From Porticoccaceae bacterium (lineage in GTDB: Bacteria > Pseudomonadota > Gammaproteobacteria > Pseudomonadales > Porticoccaceae), in the NCBI GenBank assembly GCA_902557735.1, contig CACEBC010000007.1:18442-82441 (forward strand): a DNA stretch of 64,000 bases, given 5' to 3'. This document shows positions 36,442-46,990 of this stretch, one piece after another (position 1 is the first letter of the stretch; each line of letters begins with the position of its first letter). The notes under the pieces are model-generated. The model was not told the DNA's origin. It did no database searches and worked only from the letters and a program-made list of their open reading frames with translations. The position numbers were made by a program, and so were the translations under genes.

Positions 36442-38613
36442 CTATATCTCAAAGTCGACAACTTGATAACCGGCTTCCTGAAGATTTGGCTTTAAAATGG
36501 CGGCGTCGCCAACCACCACCATAAACATTTCGTCTAGGCTAAGATGTTTTTGAGCCAATTCGTTTATTTCAGCCTTGGAAATGCTTTGAATTGTTTCACC
36601 GCGTTCTTTGACAAATCCGGGTGACAAATCATATTCCAAAATTTGCGCGAGGAATCTCAATTTGGCGCTCGGCGTTTCATATTTCAAAGCATCTCTTTGA
36701 GAAACCGCGTTGCGCATAAAAATTAACTCCCCATCAGTAATACCGGACTCAGAAAATCTGTGAATTTCGTCAGTAATTTCAATAAGGGCGCTATCAGTTA
36801 CGTCCGCTCTAACCTCAGTTGAAGCGATAAAACTGCCCGTTAGTTTATCTCCCGAGAAATAAGATCGGGCTCCATAGGTATATCCCTTATCTTCACGAAG
36901 ATTCAAATTAATACGGCTGTTAAATGAACCACCTAGGACAAAATTCATCAGCGAGGAGCGAAAGAACTCTCCATTGACATCGCGCTTCATAGAGCGTTTG
37001 CCAATGACAATTGAAGACTGCGCGGCATCATCTTTATTGACAAGATAAACTACTCCTGGTTTTGTATCGCCATCGGAAAAATCAAGTTCTAAAGGTTTGG
37101 AAAATCCTTTTAATTCGCCAAAAACGCTCAGCGAGCTGATGATATCAGCTTTGGACCGTTCTGATACTACAATAAGCTGCCCACCATCCGGTTTTAGATA
37201 TTCAGCATGAAAATTTTTGAGGTCATCAAGCTTAATGTTGTTTACGCTTATCTCGTCTCCTCTGATCGGCATGGCAGCAATGCTGTCACCGAATAGCAGC
37301 ATCCTAGAGGCATTTTGAGCCAAGAAAGACGGATCTTTTTTACTCTGCATAATGCCTTCGATTGCCGTTTGTTTGATTCTTTCAAATTCATCTGCCGCCC
37401 AAGCAGGTTGTGAAAGTTTTTCAAGCACTAAAGCTAATGTTTGGTCTAGGTTTTTTGACAAAGCGTTCACATCAACGTTTAGGTATTTAGTCCCTGCCGA
37501 TATAGACACGGAACTACCGAGCTTTCTAAGCTGTTTTGACATTTCCTCGGCGCTTCGCTGGGTCGTAGATTCGTTGAGCATTGCAGCCAGTAAATATGCT
37601 ATTCCAGCCTTCTCTTTCATCGAATAATAATGGCCCGCCGGAATTCTCAACATGATAGATGTCGTTGGCGTTTCAGTGCTGCTAGCGCCAAGCACTCGTA
37701 ACCCGTTTGGGATCGAGTGACGCCACAAGGCTGGGACCTCCGGCGTTTTATTAGCACCAGCTTTTGGCATGATACTTCTATCGAATGTATCTTTTGGGCG
37801 AGGTATTTGTTCGTCCAGCACCACATTAGATGTCAAAACTTGCATATCTTTCTGCCTTGGGGGCGGAAGAAAATTGTTAGGCGCCGCAATGTCATTTAAT
37901 CTACCGTTGGGAACCACACTTAAAATCACCCCATGTTTGCCTTTGACATATTCCTTAAACACTCTAAGCACATCATCTTGTTTGACTCGGTTGTAACGTG
38001 CAATGTCATGTTGAATATAGTCTGGATTTCGAAACAGTGTTTGGTTGTAGGCCAACTCCCGGACCTTGCCAGCAACACTCTGAAGTCCAAATATGAAGCT
38101 GGACTCCATCTCAGCCTTGACCATCAGAAGATCATCTGCCTCTACTCCACGCTGTTCAAATTCCCCTAGCGTTGCGCGAATTACCCTCTCAATCTCTGAG
38201 AGCTTAACATCTGAGCCAGGGCGCGGAAGCGCATAAAGTTCAAATTTACAGGCAAGCTCAGCACAATAGTGCGTGGCGCCAGCATCCACAGCCAACTGGT
38301 TTTTAATGAGATTTTTGTAAAAAAGAGAAGTCTTTCCAGTGCCCAAAATGCTGGACAGCACGTCTAACGGAGCCTCATCCTCATGCCGGAAATAAACGGT
38401 TGGGTACGACATAACTATGAGAGGCAAATGTACGTTGTCCTCCATGGAGATATATCGATCCTCCTGAATCGTGAAAGGCAGTTTTTCTTGATTCAACACT
38501 TCAGGCCCACGAGGAATTGGTCCAAAATACTTCTTAGCCCATTCCAATGCTTTTTGCTCCTCGAAGTCACCTCCAATCGTCAAAGTAGCATTATTAGGAC
38601 CGTACCAACGCAA
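36442..38613 (-). CDS. M16 peptidase, C-terminal part (frameshifted)
   Basis: 723 codons open from an artificial TTG start (38613) that reads straight out of an A9 run. The protein shows the rest of a two-repeat M16 peptidase: NATLTIGGDFEEQKALEWAK at its start, then the second repeat (IPNGLRVLGASSTETPTTSIMLRIPAG) whose HxxEH is degenerate, as usual for the inactive half. The C-terminus has EDKGYTYGARSYFSG. The N-terminal 247 codons lie upstream in the other frame (38594-39337). The full protein would be about 964 aa. It lies directly upstream of ruvC in transcription order. Confidence 0.82.
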   Translation of the reverse strand: MRWYGPNNATLTIGGDFEEQKALEWAKKYFGPIPRGPEVLNQEKLPFTIQEDRYISMEDNVHLPLIVMSYPTVYFRHEDEAPLDVLSSILGTGKTSLFYKNLIKNQLAVDAGATHYCAELACKFELYALPRPGSDVKLSEIERVIRATLGEFEQRGVEADDLLMVKAEMESSFIFGLQSVAGKVRELAYNQTLFRNPDYIQHDIARYNRVKQDDVLRVFKEYVKGKHGVILSVVPNGRLNDIAAPNNFLPPPRQKDMQVLTSNVVLDEQIPRPKDTFDRSIMPKAGANKTPEVPALWRHSIPNGLRVLGASSTETPTTSIMLRIPAGHYYSMKEKAGIAYLLAAMLNESTTQRSAEEMSKQLRKLGSSVSISAGTKYLNVDVNALSKNLDQTLALVLEKLSQPAWAADEFERIKQTAIEGIMQSKKDPSFLAQNASRMLLFGDSIAAMPIRGDEISVNNIKLDDLKNFHAEYLKPDGGQLIVVSERSKADIISSLSVFGELKGFSKPLELDFSDGDTKPGVVYLVNKDDAAQSSIVIGKRSMKRDVNGEFFRSSLMNFVLGGSFNSRINLNLREDKGYTYGARSYFSGDKLTGSFIASTEVRADVTDSALIEITDEIHRFSESGITDGELIFMRNAVSQRDALKYETPSAKLRFLAQILEYDLSPGFVKERGETIQSISKAEINELAQKHLSLDEMFMVVVGDAAILKPNLQEAGYQVVDFEI

Positions 38614-39337
38614 AAAAAAAGCCCTTCAAATCCTCTACGCCGACCCTATTAAGGTCCTCTGTATAACCAATAACAGGCCAAGAGTATGGATGACCATCTG
38701 GGAATAATGCCTGACTAATGCGTTCATCTACTCTGCCATAAGGCCTGTTTTCGACTCTTTGCCCGCGCTCATTCTTGACAGTATCTCGTTGAACCTCAAA
38801 CTTTTTCTGAGTGACTGCATCAAGAAAATAACCCATCCGGTCAGATTCAAGCCACAGCACTTTCTCCAATTGATTCGCAGGTACTGTTTGATAATAATTA
38901 GTTCTGTCGCTGTTGGTTGTCCCGTTCATCGTTCCACCGGCGTCGGTGACAATCTTAAAGTGCTCCTCATCATCAACATTCTCGGAACCTTGAAACATCA
39001 TATGCTCAAAAAAATGTGCAAATCCAGACTTACCTTTCTCCTCGCGTGCGGAGCCAACATGATAAGTCACATCAATATGAACAAGAGGATCAGAGTGATC
39101 TTGATGAAGAATTACAGTTAAACCATTCTCTAATTCATATTTTTGATATGGTATAACAACTGTTTCTGAATTTGACGTGACCCGTTCGATGAGACGAACA
39201 CCATCCGGTGTAACAAGATCAGATGCGTTTTGTTTTTTTAACTGAGTGAATTCACCGCTTTCATTTTTGCAACCTACCGCGAATAACCCAATCACAATTA
39301 AGAGGAAAAATTTCAATTTTTGAGCCCCCAAATACAT
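38594..39337 (-). CDS. M16 peptidase lipoprotein, N-terminal part (frameshifted)
   Basis: 247 aa. The lipoprotein signal ends in the lipobox FAVGC (Cys23), then an M16 peptidase domain with the zinc motif HFFEH (His108, Glu111, His112) in SGFAHFFEHMMFQGSENV. The frame runs into a T9 run (minus strand) at 38620-38612, and after it reads FFFALVRS and stops. One T fewer would give FFLRWYGPNN and join the downstream ORF exactly. Either a base error, a frameshift mutation, or slippage on the run. Membrane-anchored zinc protease expected if restored. Confidence 0.82.
   Translation of the reverse strand: MYLGAQKLKFFLLIVIGLFAVGCKNESGEFTQLKKQNASDLVTPDGVRLIERVTSNSETVVIPYQKYELENGLTVILHQDHSDPLVHIDVTYHVGSAREEKGKSGFAHFFEHMMFQGSENVDDEEHFKIVTDAGGTMNGTTNSDRTNYYQTVPANQLEKVLWLESDRMGYFLDAVTQKKFEVQRDTVKNERGQRVENRPYGRVDERISQALFPDGHPYSWPVIGYTEDLNRVGVEDLKGFFFALVRS
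38612..38620. repeat. A9 homopolymer at the M16 frameshift
   Basis: Nine A on the plus strand (nine T in the coding strand). With eight, both M16 peptidase ORFs join in one frame. The run is the sort that supports slippage or sequencing error. Confidence 0.85.
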
Positions 39338-39457
39338 TTCTTTAGCGCCACTCCGACAAAAACCAAAGCTTCAAGGTCAAAATTGATGATTTTCTCATTT
39401 CGACTGATTCGCAGACTCACTAGAAGCCAAGTTATTCTAATTAAGCAAAAATAATTT

Positions 39458-39952
39458 CTAATTGTCTCCACTTTTTGTCTTCTTTTTCTTGCTCGTAGAG
39501 GATGGTGTCTTAGTGGCCTCATCATCAGGCTTTTTGGCGCGCTTAGCTCGTGGTTTTTTTTCAGTCTTTTTAGGTGTTACTTCCTCAGCAATAGCCCCCT
39601 CTTCTACCTCAGCAGCAGACGCCTCAGAAACAGCATCGTCTTCTGACTCAGCAGCAGACGCCTCAGAAACAGTATCTTCTTCTGACTCAGCAGCAGACGC
39701 CTCAGAAACAGCATCTTCCTCTACATTAGCAGGAGATTGTTCATTCGTTTCGGCAGCCTTACGATGTTTTTCCTTTTCTGATTTCTCCGGCACAGCTTTA
39801 GGAGCGGTGGCCATCTTAATCAGCCCTTCAGCCGCTAGGATATCGACCTTTTCTTCCTGATTTATCCAATGTTTCGCGGAATCTTGCACACCATATCGTC
39901 CGGAACGCTTTTGATAGATAATATAGTTCTTTGTCTTTTTTATAACTTTCAT
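39458..39952 (-). CDS. Lys/Ala/Glu-rich protein with conserved N-terminus and three 13-residue repeats
   Basis: 164 aa, family not named. An N-terminal folded-looking part (about residues 1-50; MKVIKKTKNYIIYQKRSGRY and HWINQEEKVDILAAEGLIK) is followed by low-complexity sequence: three tandem 13-residue repeats (SEASAAESEEDTV type) near 77-115, then a strongly basic tail (KKTEKKPRAKRAKKP and SSTSKKKKTKSGD). The basic tail recalls histone-H1-like or AlgP-like DNA-binding tails. It stands between yebC and the M16 gene on the same strand. Role unknown; I infer possible nucleic-acid binding only from composition. Confidence 0.7.
   Translation of the reverse strand: MKVIKKTKNYIIYQKRSGRYGVQDSAKHWINQEEKVDILAAEGLIKMATAPKAVPEKSEKEKHRKAAETNEQSPANVEEDAVSEASAAESEEDTVSEASAAESEDDAVSEASAAEVEEGAIAEEVTPKKTEKKPRAKRAKKPDDEATKTPSSTSKKKKTKSGDN
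39608..39724 (-). repeat. Three tandem 39-bp repeats inside the Lys/Ala-rich gene
   Basis: Units at 39608-39646, 39647-39685 and 39686-39724, nearly identical at DNA level and each encoding 13 residues (SEASAAESEED type). Copy number may vary between strains by slippage. Confidence 0.9.
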
Positions 39953-40023
39953 CTTTTATTCCTCGGTTTGATTACTCGCTCTGATTAAATCTACATGAGA
40001 GCCCGATCGGGTAGTCAAAAATA

Positions 40024-40770
40024 CTAATCCAATTGCTCGAGCACAGCAGCCGGCACATCAGCATTTGTATGTACATGTTGCACATCATCCAAATCCTCGA
40101 GAGCATCGATCAATTGCCCCAATTTCTGCGCTCTCTCAAGGTCAAGTCTTACCTTAACACTGGCAAACATTGTTATTTCTGCGCTGTAAGGTGTGAATCC
40201 GGAAACGTTCAACTCGTCCTTAATTTTCGGGAAGTCTTCAAAAGAAGTTATCACGCAAACGGAGCCATCGTCACACGCTTCCATGTCCTTTGCGCCTGCC
40301 TCTAGTGCAGCATCAAGAAGAGCATCTTCATCGCAATCCGAGGAAAAATCTAACTGTCCTATACGACTAAACAAATAGGCAACAGATCCATCCGTTCCTA
40401 AATTACCTCCGAATTTACTGAATAAATGTCGGACTTCCCCGACAGTGCGATTACGATTGTCCGTCATACACTCAACCATTACCGCGACGCCACCAGACGC
40501 ATAACCCTCATAAGTCACCTCATCATAGTTTTCACTCTCACCAGCTCCAGCCCCCCTCATGATTGCCTTTTCTATAGTATCGCGTTTCATGTTCGAACCG
40601 AGAGCTTTATCAACAGCTGCTCGCAGACGAGGATTGTCCTCAACGCTCGAGCCACCAGTCTTTGCAGCGACCACCAACTCGCGGATCAATTTTGTGAAAA
40701 TTTTCCCACGTTTGGCATCTTGAGCTGCCTTACGATGCTTTATATTAGCCCACTTGCTATGACCAGCCAC
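40024..40770 (-). CDS. yebC: YebC/PmpR family transcriptional regulator
   Basis: 248 aa, the family length. The N-terminus is [22 protein letters not shown], then [23 protein letters not shown], and [18 protein letters not shown]. These proteins bind DNA or ribosomes; the family includes transcription regulators and translation factors for polyproline stalls. It sits between aspS and the Lys/Ala-rich gene, 31 nt after the aspS stop, in the same order as in Pseudomonas. Confidence 0.95.
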   Translation of the reverse strand: MAGHSKWANIKHRKAAQDAKRGKIFTKLIRELVVAAKTGGSSVEDNPRLRAAVDKALGSNMKRDTIEKAIMRGAGAGESENYDEVTYEGYASGGVAVMVECMTDNRNRTVGEVRHLFSKFGGNLGTDGSVAYLFSRIGQLDFSSDCDEDALLDAALEAGAKDMEACDDGSVCVITSFEDFPKIKDELNVSGFTPYSAEITMFASVKVRLDLERAQKLGQLIDALEDLDDVQHVHTNADVPAAVLEQLD

Positions 40771-40801
40771 GAAACCCGCCCCCCAAATCTTAATCAGCTA
40801 G

Positions 40802-42574
40802 TCATTGATCAGAAAACCGTCGAACCTGGATCCCCAGATCACTCAATTGGTTTATATCTATATGACTAGGCGCGTCTGTCATAAGACACGACGCGGACTG
40901 TGTTTTTGGAAAAGCTATAACATCTCTAATCGAGTCTTTCTGTATCAACAGCATCATCAATCTATCAAGCCCAATAGCGATGCCCCCGTGAGGCGGCGCA
41001 CCAAATTGAAGGGCATCAAGCAAGAAACCAAATTTTTCTCGCTGTTCTTCTTTCTCTATTTTCAATATATCAAATACCACTTCCTGCATTTTGAGGTCGT
41101 GAATACGAATAGATCCACCCCCTAATTCATAGCCATTAATCACTATGTCATAGGCTTCAGAAAGACATTTCGATGGTTCGTGAGATAATTCATCAAGGCC
41201 GCATGAAGGCAAAGTAAAAGGGTGATGAAGTGGCGTCAAAGAGCCATCTTCCAAAGCTTCAAACATTGGAAAATCGACGATCCATATCGGCGCCCAGTCG
41301 GTAACATATAACTTCATATCCGCCGCTATTCGGCAGCGCAATGCACCCAGAGCCTCTGAAACGATTTTATGACTATCAGCACCGAAGAAAACAATATCTC
41401 CATTTTCGGCATTTAACCTATCCATAATTGCCAAAGTTGTCTGCTCGCCGATAAATTTAATTATAGGCGATTGCATACCCTTAACCCCAGTGTCTATGTC
41501 ATTGACCTTAATCCACGCTAGTCCTCTTGCACCGTATATCGCCACAAACTCCGTGTATTCATCGATCTTTTTCCTCGACAACTCCGCTCCTCCCGGTATC
41601 TTGAGTGCACTAACGCGAGATTTAGGATCATTAGCTGGTCCAGAGAAAACTTTGAATTGGACATCACGCAACAGATCTTTTAGATCTACCAGCTCGAGAG
41701 GAATCCTCAAATCAGGTTTATCCGAACCATACTTACTAATAGCATCCGCATAACTCATTCGCGGAAATTCGCCGAGTTCGACCGACAAATGCTTCCGGAA
41801 AATATCACTAATCAACGCTTCGCCAAGCTTCAGAATATCCTCTTGATCGATAAATGACGCCTCAATATCAATTTGGGTGAATTCTGGCTGTCGGTCAGCG
41901 CGCAAATCCTCATCCCGAAAACATTTAGCGATTTGGAAATATCGATCACAGCCCGCAACCATTAAGAGCTGCTTAAATAATTGTGGCGACTGAGGCATCG
42001 CAAAGAACTGTCCCTGATAAATGCGGGATGGAATCACATAATCTCTAGCACCCTCAGGAGTAGCCCTAGTCATGACGGGTGTTTCAATATCCAAAAATCC
42101 TTCTTCAATGAGGAAATTTCTGACACTGTTTGTTACGTCCGAGCGCAATTTGAGATTTTTTTGCATCTCTGGTCGACGTAAATCCATATACCGGTACTTA
42201 AGACGCACTTCTTCACCAACATTTACATACTGGTCAAGTTGAAAGGGTGGTGTTTGCGCGCGATTTAAAATCTCGAGGTCATACGCATATAACTCTATCT
42301 GTCCAGTGGCCATGGCTTCATTAATAGTTTCAGTCGATCGAGAACGCACTTTTCCCCTAACCCACAAAACATACTCAGATCTGACGCCATCAGCCAGATG
42401 AAAAGCAGCTGCGTTGTCAGGGTCAAAAACGACTTGCACCACACCCTCCCTATCCCGCAGATCAATAAAGATTACTCCTCCGTGATCGCGTCTACGATCA
42501 ACCCAACCACATAGAGTTAAATCATCACCAACATGCTCGGGCGTTACTAACCCACAATATAATGATCGGCGCAT
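40802..42574 (-). CDS. aspS: Aspartyl-tRNA synthetase
   Basis: 590 aa bacterial class IIb synthetase with the usual N-terminal OB domain ([21 protein letters not shown]), motif 2 ([18 protein letters not shown]), a GAD insertion (about 280-410) and motif 3 ([13 protein letters not shown]). It charges tRNA-Asp. The longer ORF opens at 42790, but the ATG at 42574 has AAGGAAAAGAG upstream and gives the family length; the extra N-terminal Lys/Arg/Pro-rich stretch is the overlapping fmdB region read in another frame. First part of the yebC-ruv-tol block. Confidence 0.97.
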   Translation of the reverse strand: MRRSLYCGLVTPEHVGDDLTLCGWVDRRRDHGGVIFIDLRDREGVVQVVFDPDNAAAFHLADGVRSEYVLWVRGKVRSRSTETINEAMATGQIELYAYDLEILNRAQTPPFQLDQYVNVGEEVRLKYRYMDLRRPEMQKNLKLRSDVTNSVRNFLIEEGFLDIETPVMTRATPEGARDYVIPSRIYQGQFFAMPQSPQLFKQLLMVAGCDRYFQIAKCFRDEDLRADRQPEFTQIDIEASFIDQEDILKLGEALISDIFRKHLSVELGEFPRMSYADAISKYGSDKPDLRIPLELVDLKDLLRDVQFKVFSGPANDPKSRVSALKIPGGAELSRKKIDEYTEFVAIYGARGLAWIKVNDIDTGVKGMQSPIIKFIGEQTTLAIMDRLNAENGDIVFFGADSHKIVSEALGALRCRIAADMKLYVTDWAPIWIVDFPMFEALEDGSLTPLHHPFTLPSCGLDELSHEPSKCLSEAYDIVINGYELGGGSIRIHDLKMQEVVFDILKIEKEEQREKFGFLLDALQFGAPPHGGIAIGLDRLMMLLIQKDSIRDVIAFPKTQSASCLMTDAPSHIDINQLSDLGIQVRRFSDQ

Positions 42575-42590
42575 AAGTCTCTTTTCCTTG

Positions 42591-42950
42591 TCACGATGAT
42601 GGTTTCGTGGTTTTCTTCGGGGGTTTTGAGGATTTCGGGGCTGTTTTGCTAACTTTGTCTGACGATTCGGAAGTATTTTTTTGTTCGTCATTGGGTTTCG
42701 TACTTTCTGTCCCAGATGTTTCCGATTTGCCCGCAGGGTCCTGATCTCCACTAATATTGCGTTTATCTTTCGTTTTAAAATCAGTTTCATACCAACCAGT
42801 GCCGCTCAAACGAAAACCTACAGCAGAAATAAGCTTCTTCAGCGCTGAAGCGTTACAGGCAGGGCAAATAGTCAAAGGATGGTCACTAATTTTTTGCAGC
42901 ACTTCAAGTTTATGGCCACATTCAGAACACTGATACTCGTATATGGGCAT
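42591..42950 (-). CDS. FmdB-family zinc ribbon protein
   Basis: 119 aa. The N-terminus [20 protein letters not shown] and [14 protein letters not shown] form a four-cysteine zinc ribbon (CxxC at each end). The C-terminal half (about residue 60 on) is Ser/Thr/Lys/Pro-rich and disordered. Start at 42950 (ATG) rather than the 5-codon-longer ORF. Placed just upstream of aspS, as in Pseudomonas. Function of this family is poorly known. Confidence 0.9.
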   Translation of the reverse strand: MPIYEYQCSECGHKLEVLQKISDHPLTICPACNASALKKLISAVGFRLSGTGWYETDFKTKDKRNISGDQDPAGKSETSGTESTKPNDEQKNTSESSDKVSKTAPKSSKPPKKTTKPSS

Positions 42951-43202
42951 ACGTTCATCCAACAAATCTAAATTTCCGCTCGATTATACAGCACCGCTTG
43001 CCTATCGAGAATGCTCTGATTGCAAGAGAGCACTAATAATTAACGCGTTTTTTGATATTTTTTTACCAGGACCCTCACAAAAAATAAGCGGATCCCAAAC
43101 TATAACCCATTTAATTCCCAATCAATTCATTCAGACTCTGTACCCATCAGTTTTCGAACAGTAAACTATCAGATTGAAAATTCAAGAACGACAGAGACAC
43201 AA

Positions 43203-44930
43203 ATGCGTGCCAGCCAATACCTTATCAGCACAAAAAAAGAGCTCCCCGCGGAAGCAGAGATCATCAGCCACCAACTGATGTTGCGAGCAGGGATGATTCG
43301 CAAACTGGCCTCGGGGCTTTACAGCTGGTTGCCATTGGGCTTGAGAGTTTTTCGAAAAGTGGAGTCAATTGTACGTGAGGAAATGGACGCCTCAGGCGCT
43401 ATAGAACTGCTTATGCCGTTAGTCCAGCCAGCTGATTTATGGGAAGAGTCTCAGCGGTGGAGTAAGTTTGGCCCAGAACTCTTGCGAATCAATGACCGTC
43501 ATGAGAGGGCATTTTGTCTTGGCCCAACTCATGAGGAAGTGATCACCGATATTGTCCGGACAGAGCTGCATAGCTATCGGCAGCTGCCTATTAACTTTTA
43601 TCAAATTCAAACGAAGTTCAGAGACGAGGTGAGGCCTCGTTTTGGCGTGATGCGAACCCGAGAATTTTGCATGAAGGATGCTTATTCGTTTCACATCAAT
43701 CAAAAATCCCTTGAGGAAACATACGATTGCATGTATCAGACCTACTGCAGGATATTTGAGCGAACAGGGCTGATCTTCAAAGCAGTCATAGCCGATACAG
43801 GGTCTATAGGTGGAAATATTTCCCACGAATTTCACGTGCTTGCCGAATCGGGTGAAGATGCGATTGTATTTTCAGATCAGAGTGATTACGCGGCCAACAT
43901 CGAAAAAGCATCCTCACTCCCCCCTGATCCCCCAGATTCAGTGTACTTAGATGAAATTAAAGAGATACACACACCAAATGCCAAGACAATTGATGATGTA
44001 TGCAATCAACTTAACATCAAACCAAGTCAAATGGTAAAAACCCTGATTTTTCTGGATGAAAGTGATAATGGTGTTAATGCGTTCCATGCATTTGTGGTGC
44101 GGGGCGACCATCAGTTAAATGAAGTAAAAGCTCGTTGCTTTGTGCACGACGCAAGTAACCTGACCATGGCTTCAGATCAGCAGTTAAAAGACGCTCTGAA
44201 TTGCTCTGCCGGATCGCTCGGGCCAGTAGGGCTGGACATGCGCGTAATTGTTGACCCTTGCGCGGCCAATCTCCATTCTTTTATTTGCGGCGCCAACCGC
44301 GATGGGTACCACCTAGCCGGAGTAAATTGGGAACGCGATTGTGGTAAAATTGAAGTTGTCGACATTCGTAACATTGTCTCTGGTGATCCAAGTCCTGATG
44401 GCAACGGACGACTGGTAATTAAGCGAGGAATAGAAGTAGGACACATCTTTCAACTCGGTACAAAATATAGTGAGTTGATGGATGCCAGCGTTCTTGACGA
44501 AAATGGTAAAGAAAAAACGATTCACATGGGCTGCTATGGTATTGGTGTTGGAAGAATTGTTGCAGCGGCAATTGAACAAAACCACGACGCTCACGGTATC
44601 GTTTGGGCAGATTCAATCGCACCTTTTCAAGCCGCGATTGTGCCCATCAACTTCCATAAATCAGAAAACGTGCAAAATGCAGCGGAAAATCTATATGATC
44701 AATTGAAGAATTCTGGCACGGATGTGTTGTTATTCGATGAAGCGAAAGCGCGGTTGGGTAGCATGTTAGCCGATGTCGAACTAATAGGAATTCCGCACAT
44801 AATAATAATAGGAGATCGGGGTCTAAAAGATGGTGTGATCGAGTATCAGAATCGGCGCGAGCAAAATAAGCAAGAAATAAAAACTGAAGACGCCATATCC
44901 TTTCTAGCGGATAAGCTTTGCTTCAGTTAG
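43203..44930 (+). CDS. proS: Prolyl-tRNA synthetase (bacterial type, with editing insertion)
   Basis: 575 aa class II synthetase. The N-terminal [22 protein letters not shown] and [15 protein letters not shown] segment leads to [14 protein letters not shown] and [20 protein letters not shown]. An INS editing domain (about 230-390; [14 protein letters not shown] region to GANRDGYHL) follows. The C-terminal anticodon domain begins near 470. It is divergent from the fmdB-aspS block; convergent with murI, with 6 nt between their stops. Confidence 0.97.
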   Translation: MRASQYLISTKKELPAEAEIISHQLMLRAGMIRKLASGLYSWLPLGLRVFRKVESIVREEMDASGAIELLMPLVQPADLWEESQRWSKFGPELLRINDRHERAFCLGPTHEEVITDIVRTELHSYRQLPINFYQIQTKFRDEVRPRFGVMRTREFCMKDAYSFHINQKSLEETYDCMYQTYCRIFERTGLIFKAVIADTGSIGGNISHEFHVLAESGEDAIVFSDQSDYAANIEKASSLPPDPPDSVYLDEIKEIHTPNAKTIDDVCNQLNIKPSQMVKTLIFLDESDNGVNAFHAFVVRGDHQLNEVKARCFVHDASNLTMASDQQLKDALNCSAGSLGPVGLDMRVIVDPCAANLHSFICGANRDGYHLAGVNWERDCGKIEVVDIRNIVSGDPSPDGNGRLVIKRGIEVGHIFQLGTKYSELMDASVLDENGKEKTIHMGCYGIGVGRIVAAAIEQNHDAHGIVWADSIAPFQAAIVPINFHKSENVQNAAENLYDQLKNSGTDVLLFDEAKARLGSMLADVELIGIPHIIIIGDRGLKDGVIEYQNRREQNKQEIKTEDAISFLADKLCFS

Positions 44931-44936
44931 GCAAAC

Positions 44937-45701
44937 CTAAAGTTCGATCAAATTCTTATCTAAAAAACCTAGAGACCTCAAATAATTGATTGATGGTGTT
45001 TCTTCTGACGTGACATATAAAATTTGTTCATTGCCTCGAGCTAAAGAGCCTTTGGCAACCGCATCAATTCGTGAGGCGATACCCTTTGCGCTATCAATCA
45101 ATTCAGCACCTTTGAAAATGTCTTGAAGCTGATCTTTAATCAGAGAAAAATGTGTGCAACCCAAGACTACTGCATCGAATGATCGCTGCTCCAATGGTGC
45201 CAGTACCTCTTCAACTTCTGAATAATCCGTTCCAATGGTTAAAGACTTTTCTGCCAGGCGAACCAATTCGGTATTTCCGTATCGATACAGTTTTGTGCCG
45301 CCCGAATGTTTACTCACTAAACCCTCAAGGTATTTGCCATCAACCGTCTGAGGAGTGGCCAATAAAAGAATTTTTCCTCTTGGATATCGTTCAAAAGCAG
45401 GTTTGACTGATGGGACTACCCCTACAACTGGAATAGTGTATCGATGCCTCAAATGTTCCAGAATCAGAGTACTTGCGGTATTGCATGCAACTAGGAGCAT
45501 TCCATGAGTTCTGCTAGACTGAACCGCATCCACCAAAGAGAATACACGTTTCATTATGTCAGTGGAATCACGATCCCCATAGGGACAACCAGCATAATCC
45601 GCCGCATAAGTAAATGATAATTGGGGTATTTGTAACCTTATTTCATCAAGTAAGGAAAATCCCCCACTTCCGGAATCCACGATCAATAAAGGCAGAGACA
45701 T
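44937..45701 (-). CDS. murI: Glutamate racemase
   Basis: 254 aa PLP-independent racemase supplying D-glutamate for peptidoglycan. The start IVDSGSGGFSLLDEIR, the first catalytic Cys in LLVACNTASTLIL and the second in AVVLGCTHFSLIKDQ are all visible. The longer ORF opens at 45839, but the ATG at 45701 (MSLPLLIVDSGSGG) matches the family start. The SD is weak, so the start is less certain. Confidence 0.92.
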   Translation of the reverse strand: MSLPLLIVDSGSGGFSLLDEIRLQIPQLSFTYAADYAGCPYGDRDSTDIMKRVFSLVDAVQSSRTHGMLLVACNTASTLILEHLRHRYTIPVVGVVPSVKPAFERYPRGKILLLATPQTVDGKYLEGLVSKHSGGTKLYRYGNTELVRLAEKSLTIGTDYSEVEEVLAPLEQRSFDAVVLGCTHFSLIKDQLQDIFKGAELIDSAKGIASRIDAVAKGSLARGNEQILYVTSEETPSINYLRSLGFLDKNLIEL

Positions 45702-45968
45702 ATTGCGTTTGTCGGCTTGTGATGACTGATGTTCAATCTTAACCGTTGTATCGTTCCATTTGCCATTAAATTCAAGTGAGGGATGGCAAAAATATCGATA
45801 AAAAATTTGAACACCAACTTCAAATGATCCCTGATGCATACAGCTATAGATTAAAACTTGAATGATGACTCAGACGCCAGTATTCTGCCGCCTTCTGAAA
45901 AAGATTCGATCGTGCTATTAAAATTGCGATTCAGTGTCGTATAGATGTTGTGTACTTAGGCCAAGAAG

Positions 45969-46862
45969 ATGGGAAACCTCCGTGGCATTGCTTTGATGGT
46001 GGTAGCCATGGCTACTTTTGCCCTTGGGGATGTGTTTTTAAAAATCATCTCCATGAGCCTGCCAATTTCTCAGATCCTAATCATCACTGGCTTTGCCGGC
46101 GGCGTTATAAGTTTATGCATCGTTTGCGTAACAAAGACCCGTTTCTTCATGCCTCAGGTCCTGGAGAAAACGTTTCTGTTGCGATCAACTTCCGACATGC
46201 TAAGCGCACTCTTTTTTGTTTGGGCTATCGCCACGACCCCACTATCTTCTGTCTCAGCAATTCTGCAGACAGCCCCTTTAATCATCACCATAGCCGCAGT
46301 CCTAGTCTATCGTGAGACAGTTCGAGTGGGTCATTGGGTAGCTATCTTATTTGGTTTTATCGGCGTAATTCTAATTATAAGACCGATGTCTGAGACATAT
46401 GAATCCGATGCCTGGCTCGCCATCTTAGCAACATTTTGTGTTGCGGCAAGAGATATATTGACTCGCGCTGTAGCAGATGATATCCCAAGCTTAACTATTT
46501 CAACTTACTCATTTTTTGCAGTGGCAATTGGGGGAGTAATTCTAATGCCATTCGGGCCTAAATTTTTGGTTCCCTCACCTCATATATGGATGCTTTTGGG
46601 CGCAGCTACCCTCTTGGGTGCGTTTGCCAATTACATGCTAATTTTAGCAACAAGGCATGGAGACGCCTCGATTATAGCGCCATTTAGGTATACCCGTCTC
46701 GTATTTTCAATGCTACTGGCAATATTAGTGATGAGTGAACAACCTCCCTGGCAAACTTGGCTCGGCGCCATAGTGATTCTCATTTCCGGTTCCTACATTT
46801 TTGTCAATGAACGGTTACGAGCAGTAAATAAAATTCGGAGCAAAACTGACGTTTGCCATTAA
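45969..46862 (+). CDS. DMT-family permease (EamA-like)
   Basis: 297 aa with ten hydrophobic segments in two five-helix halves. The first half ends with VGHWVAILFGFIGVILIIRP, the hallmark EamA end motif, and the second ends with WLGAIVILISGSYIFVNER. It probably exports or imports a small metabolite; no linked genes indicate which. Start at 45969 follows AAGAAG weakly. It lies between murI and alr. Confidence 0.85.
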   Translation: MGNLRGIALMVVAMATFALGDVFLKIISMSLPISQILIITGFAGGVISLCIVCVTKTRFFMPQVLEKTFLLRSTSDMLSALFFVWAIATTPLSSVSAILQTAPLIITIAAVLVYRETVRVGHWVAILFGFIGVILIIRPMSETYESDAWLAILATFCVAARDILTRAVADDIPSLTISTYSFFAVAIGGVILMPFGPKFLVPSPHIWMLLGAATLLGAFANYMLILATRHGDASIIAPFRYTRLVFSMLLAILVMSEQPPWQTWLGAIVILISGSYIFVNERLRAVNKIRSKTDVCH

Positions 46863-46990
46863 TTATATCCCCTTCAAGAAACATTTATCGCATCATTCAG
46901 GGGTTGAGAAGTTGTGATATGCTTGGAAACCAATCAACTCTTCCCTGCTGCAATTTTTTCTGGCTGACAACTTGATGGCTTTAGGATTTT

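Noticed and set aside
38594..38613. M16 C-terminal ORF as an independent gene with its own start
   Set aside because: The start is a TTG inside the T9 run, without SD, and its sequence continues the M16 domain of the upstream ORF.
39608..39724. Tandem 39-bp units as a CRISPR array
   Set aside because: There are no unique spacers; the units are contiguous, translate in frame and lie inside a gene.
39462..39860. Plus-strand Ser-rich ORF opposite the Lys/Ala-rich gene
   Set aside because: It is the mirror of the repeat region; the minus frame has a recognisable ordered N-terminus and sits in the operon.
42575..42790. Extended N-terminus of aspS from the longer ORF
   Set aside because: The extra residues are the low-complexity end of fmdB read in another frame; the ATG at 42574 has an SD and gives the normal length.
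45702..45839. Extended start of murI
   Set aside because: The 46 extra residues match nothing expected and the family start is at 45701, although the SD there is weak.
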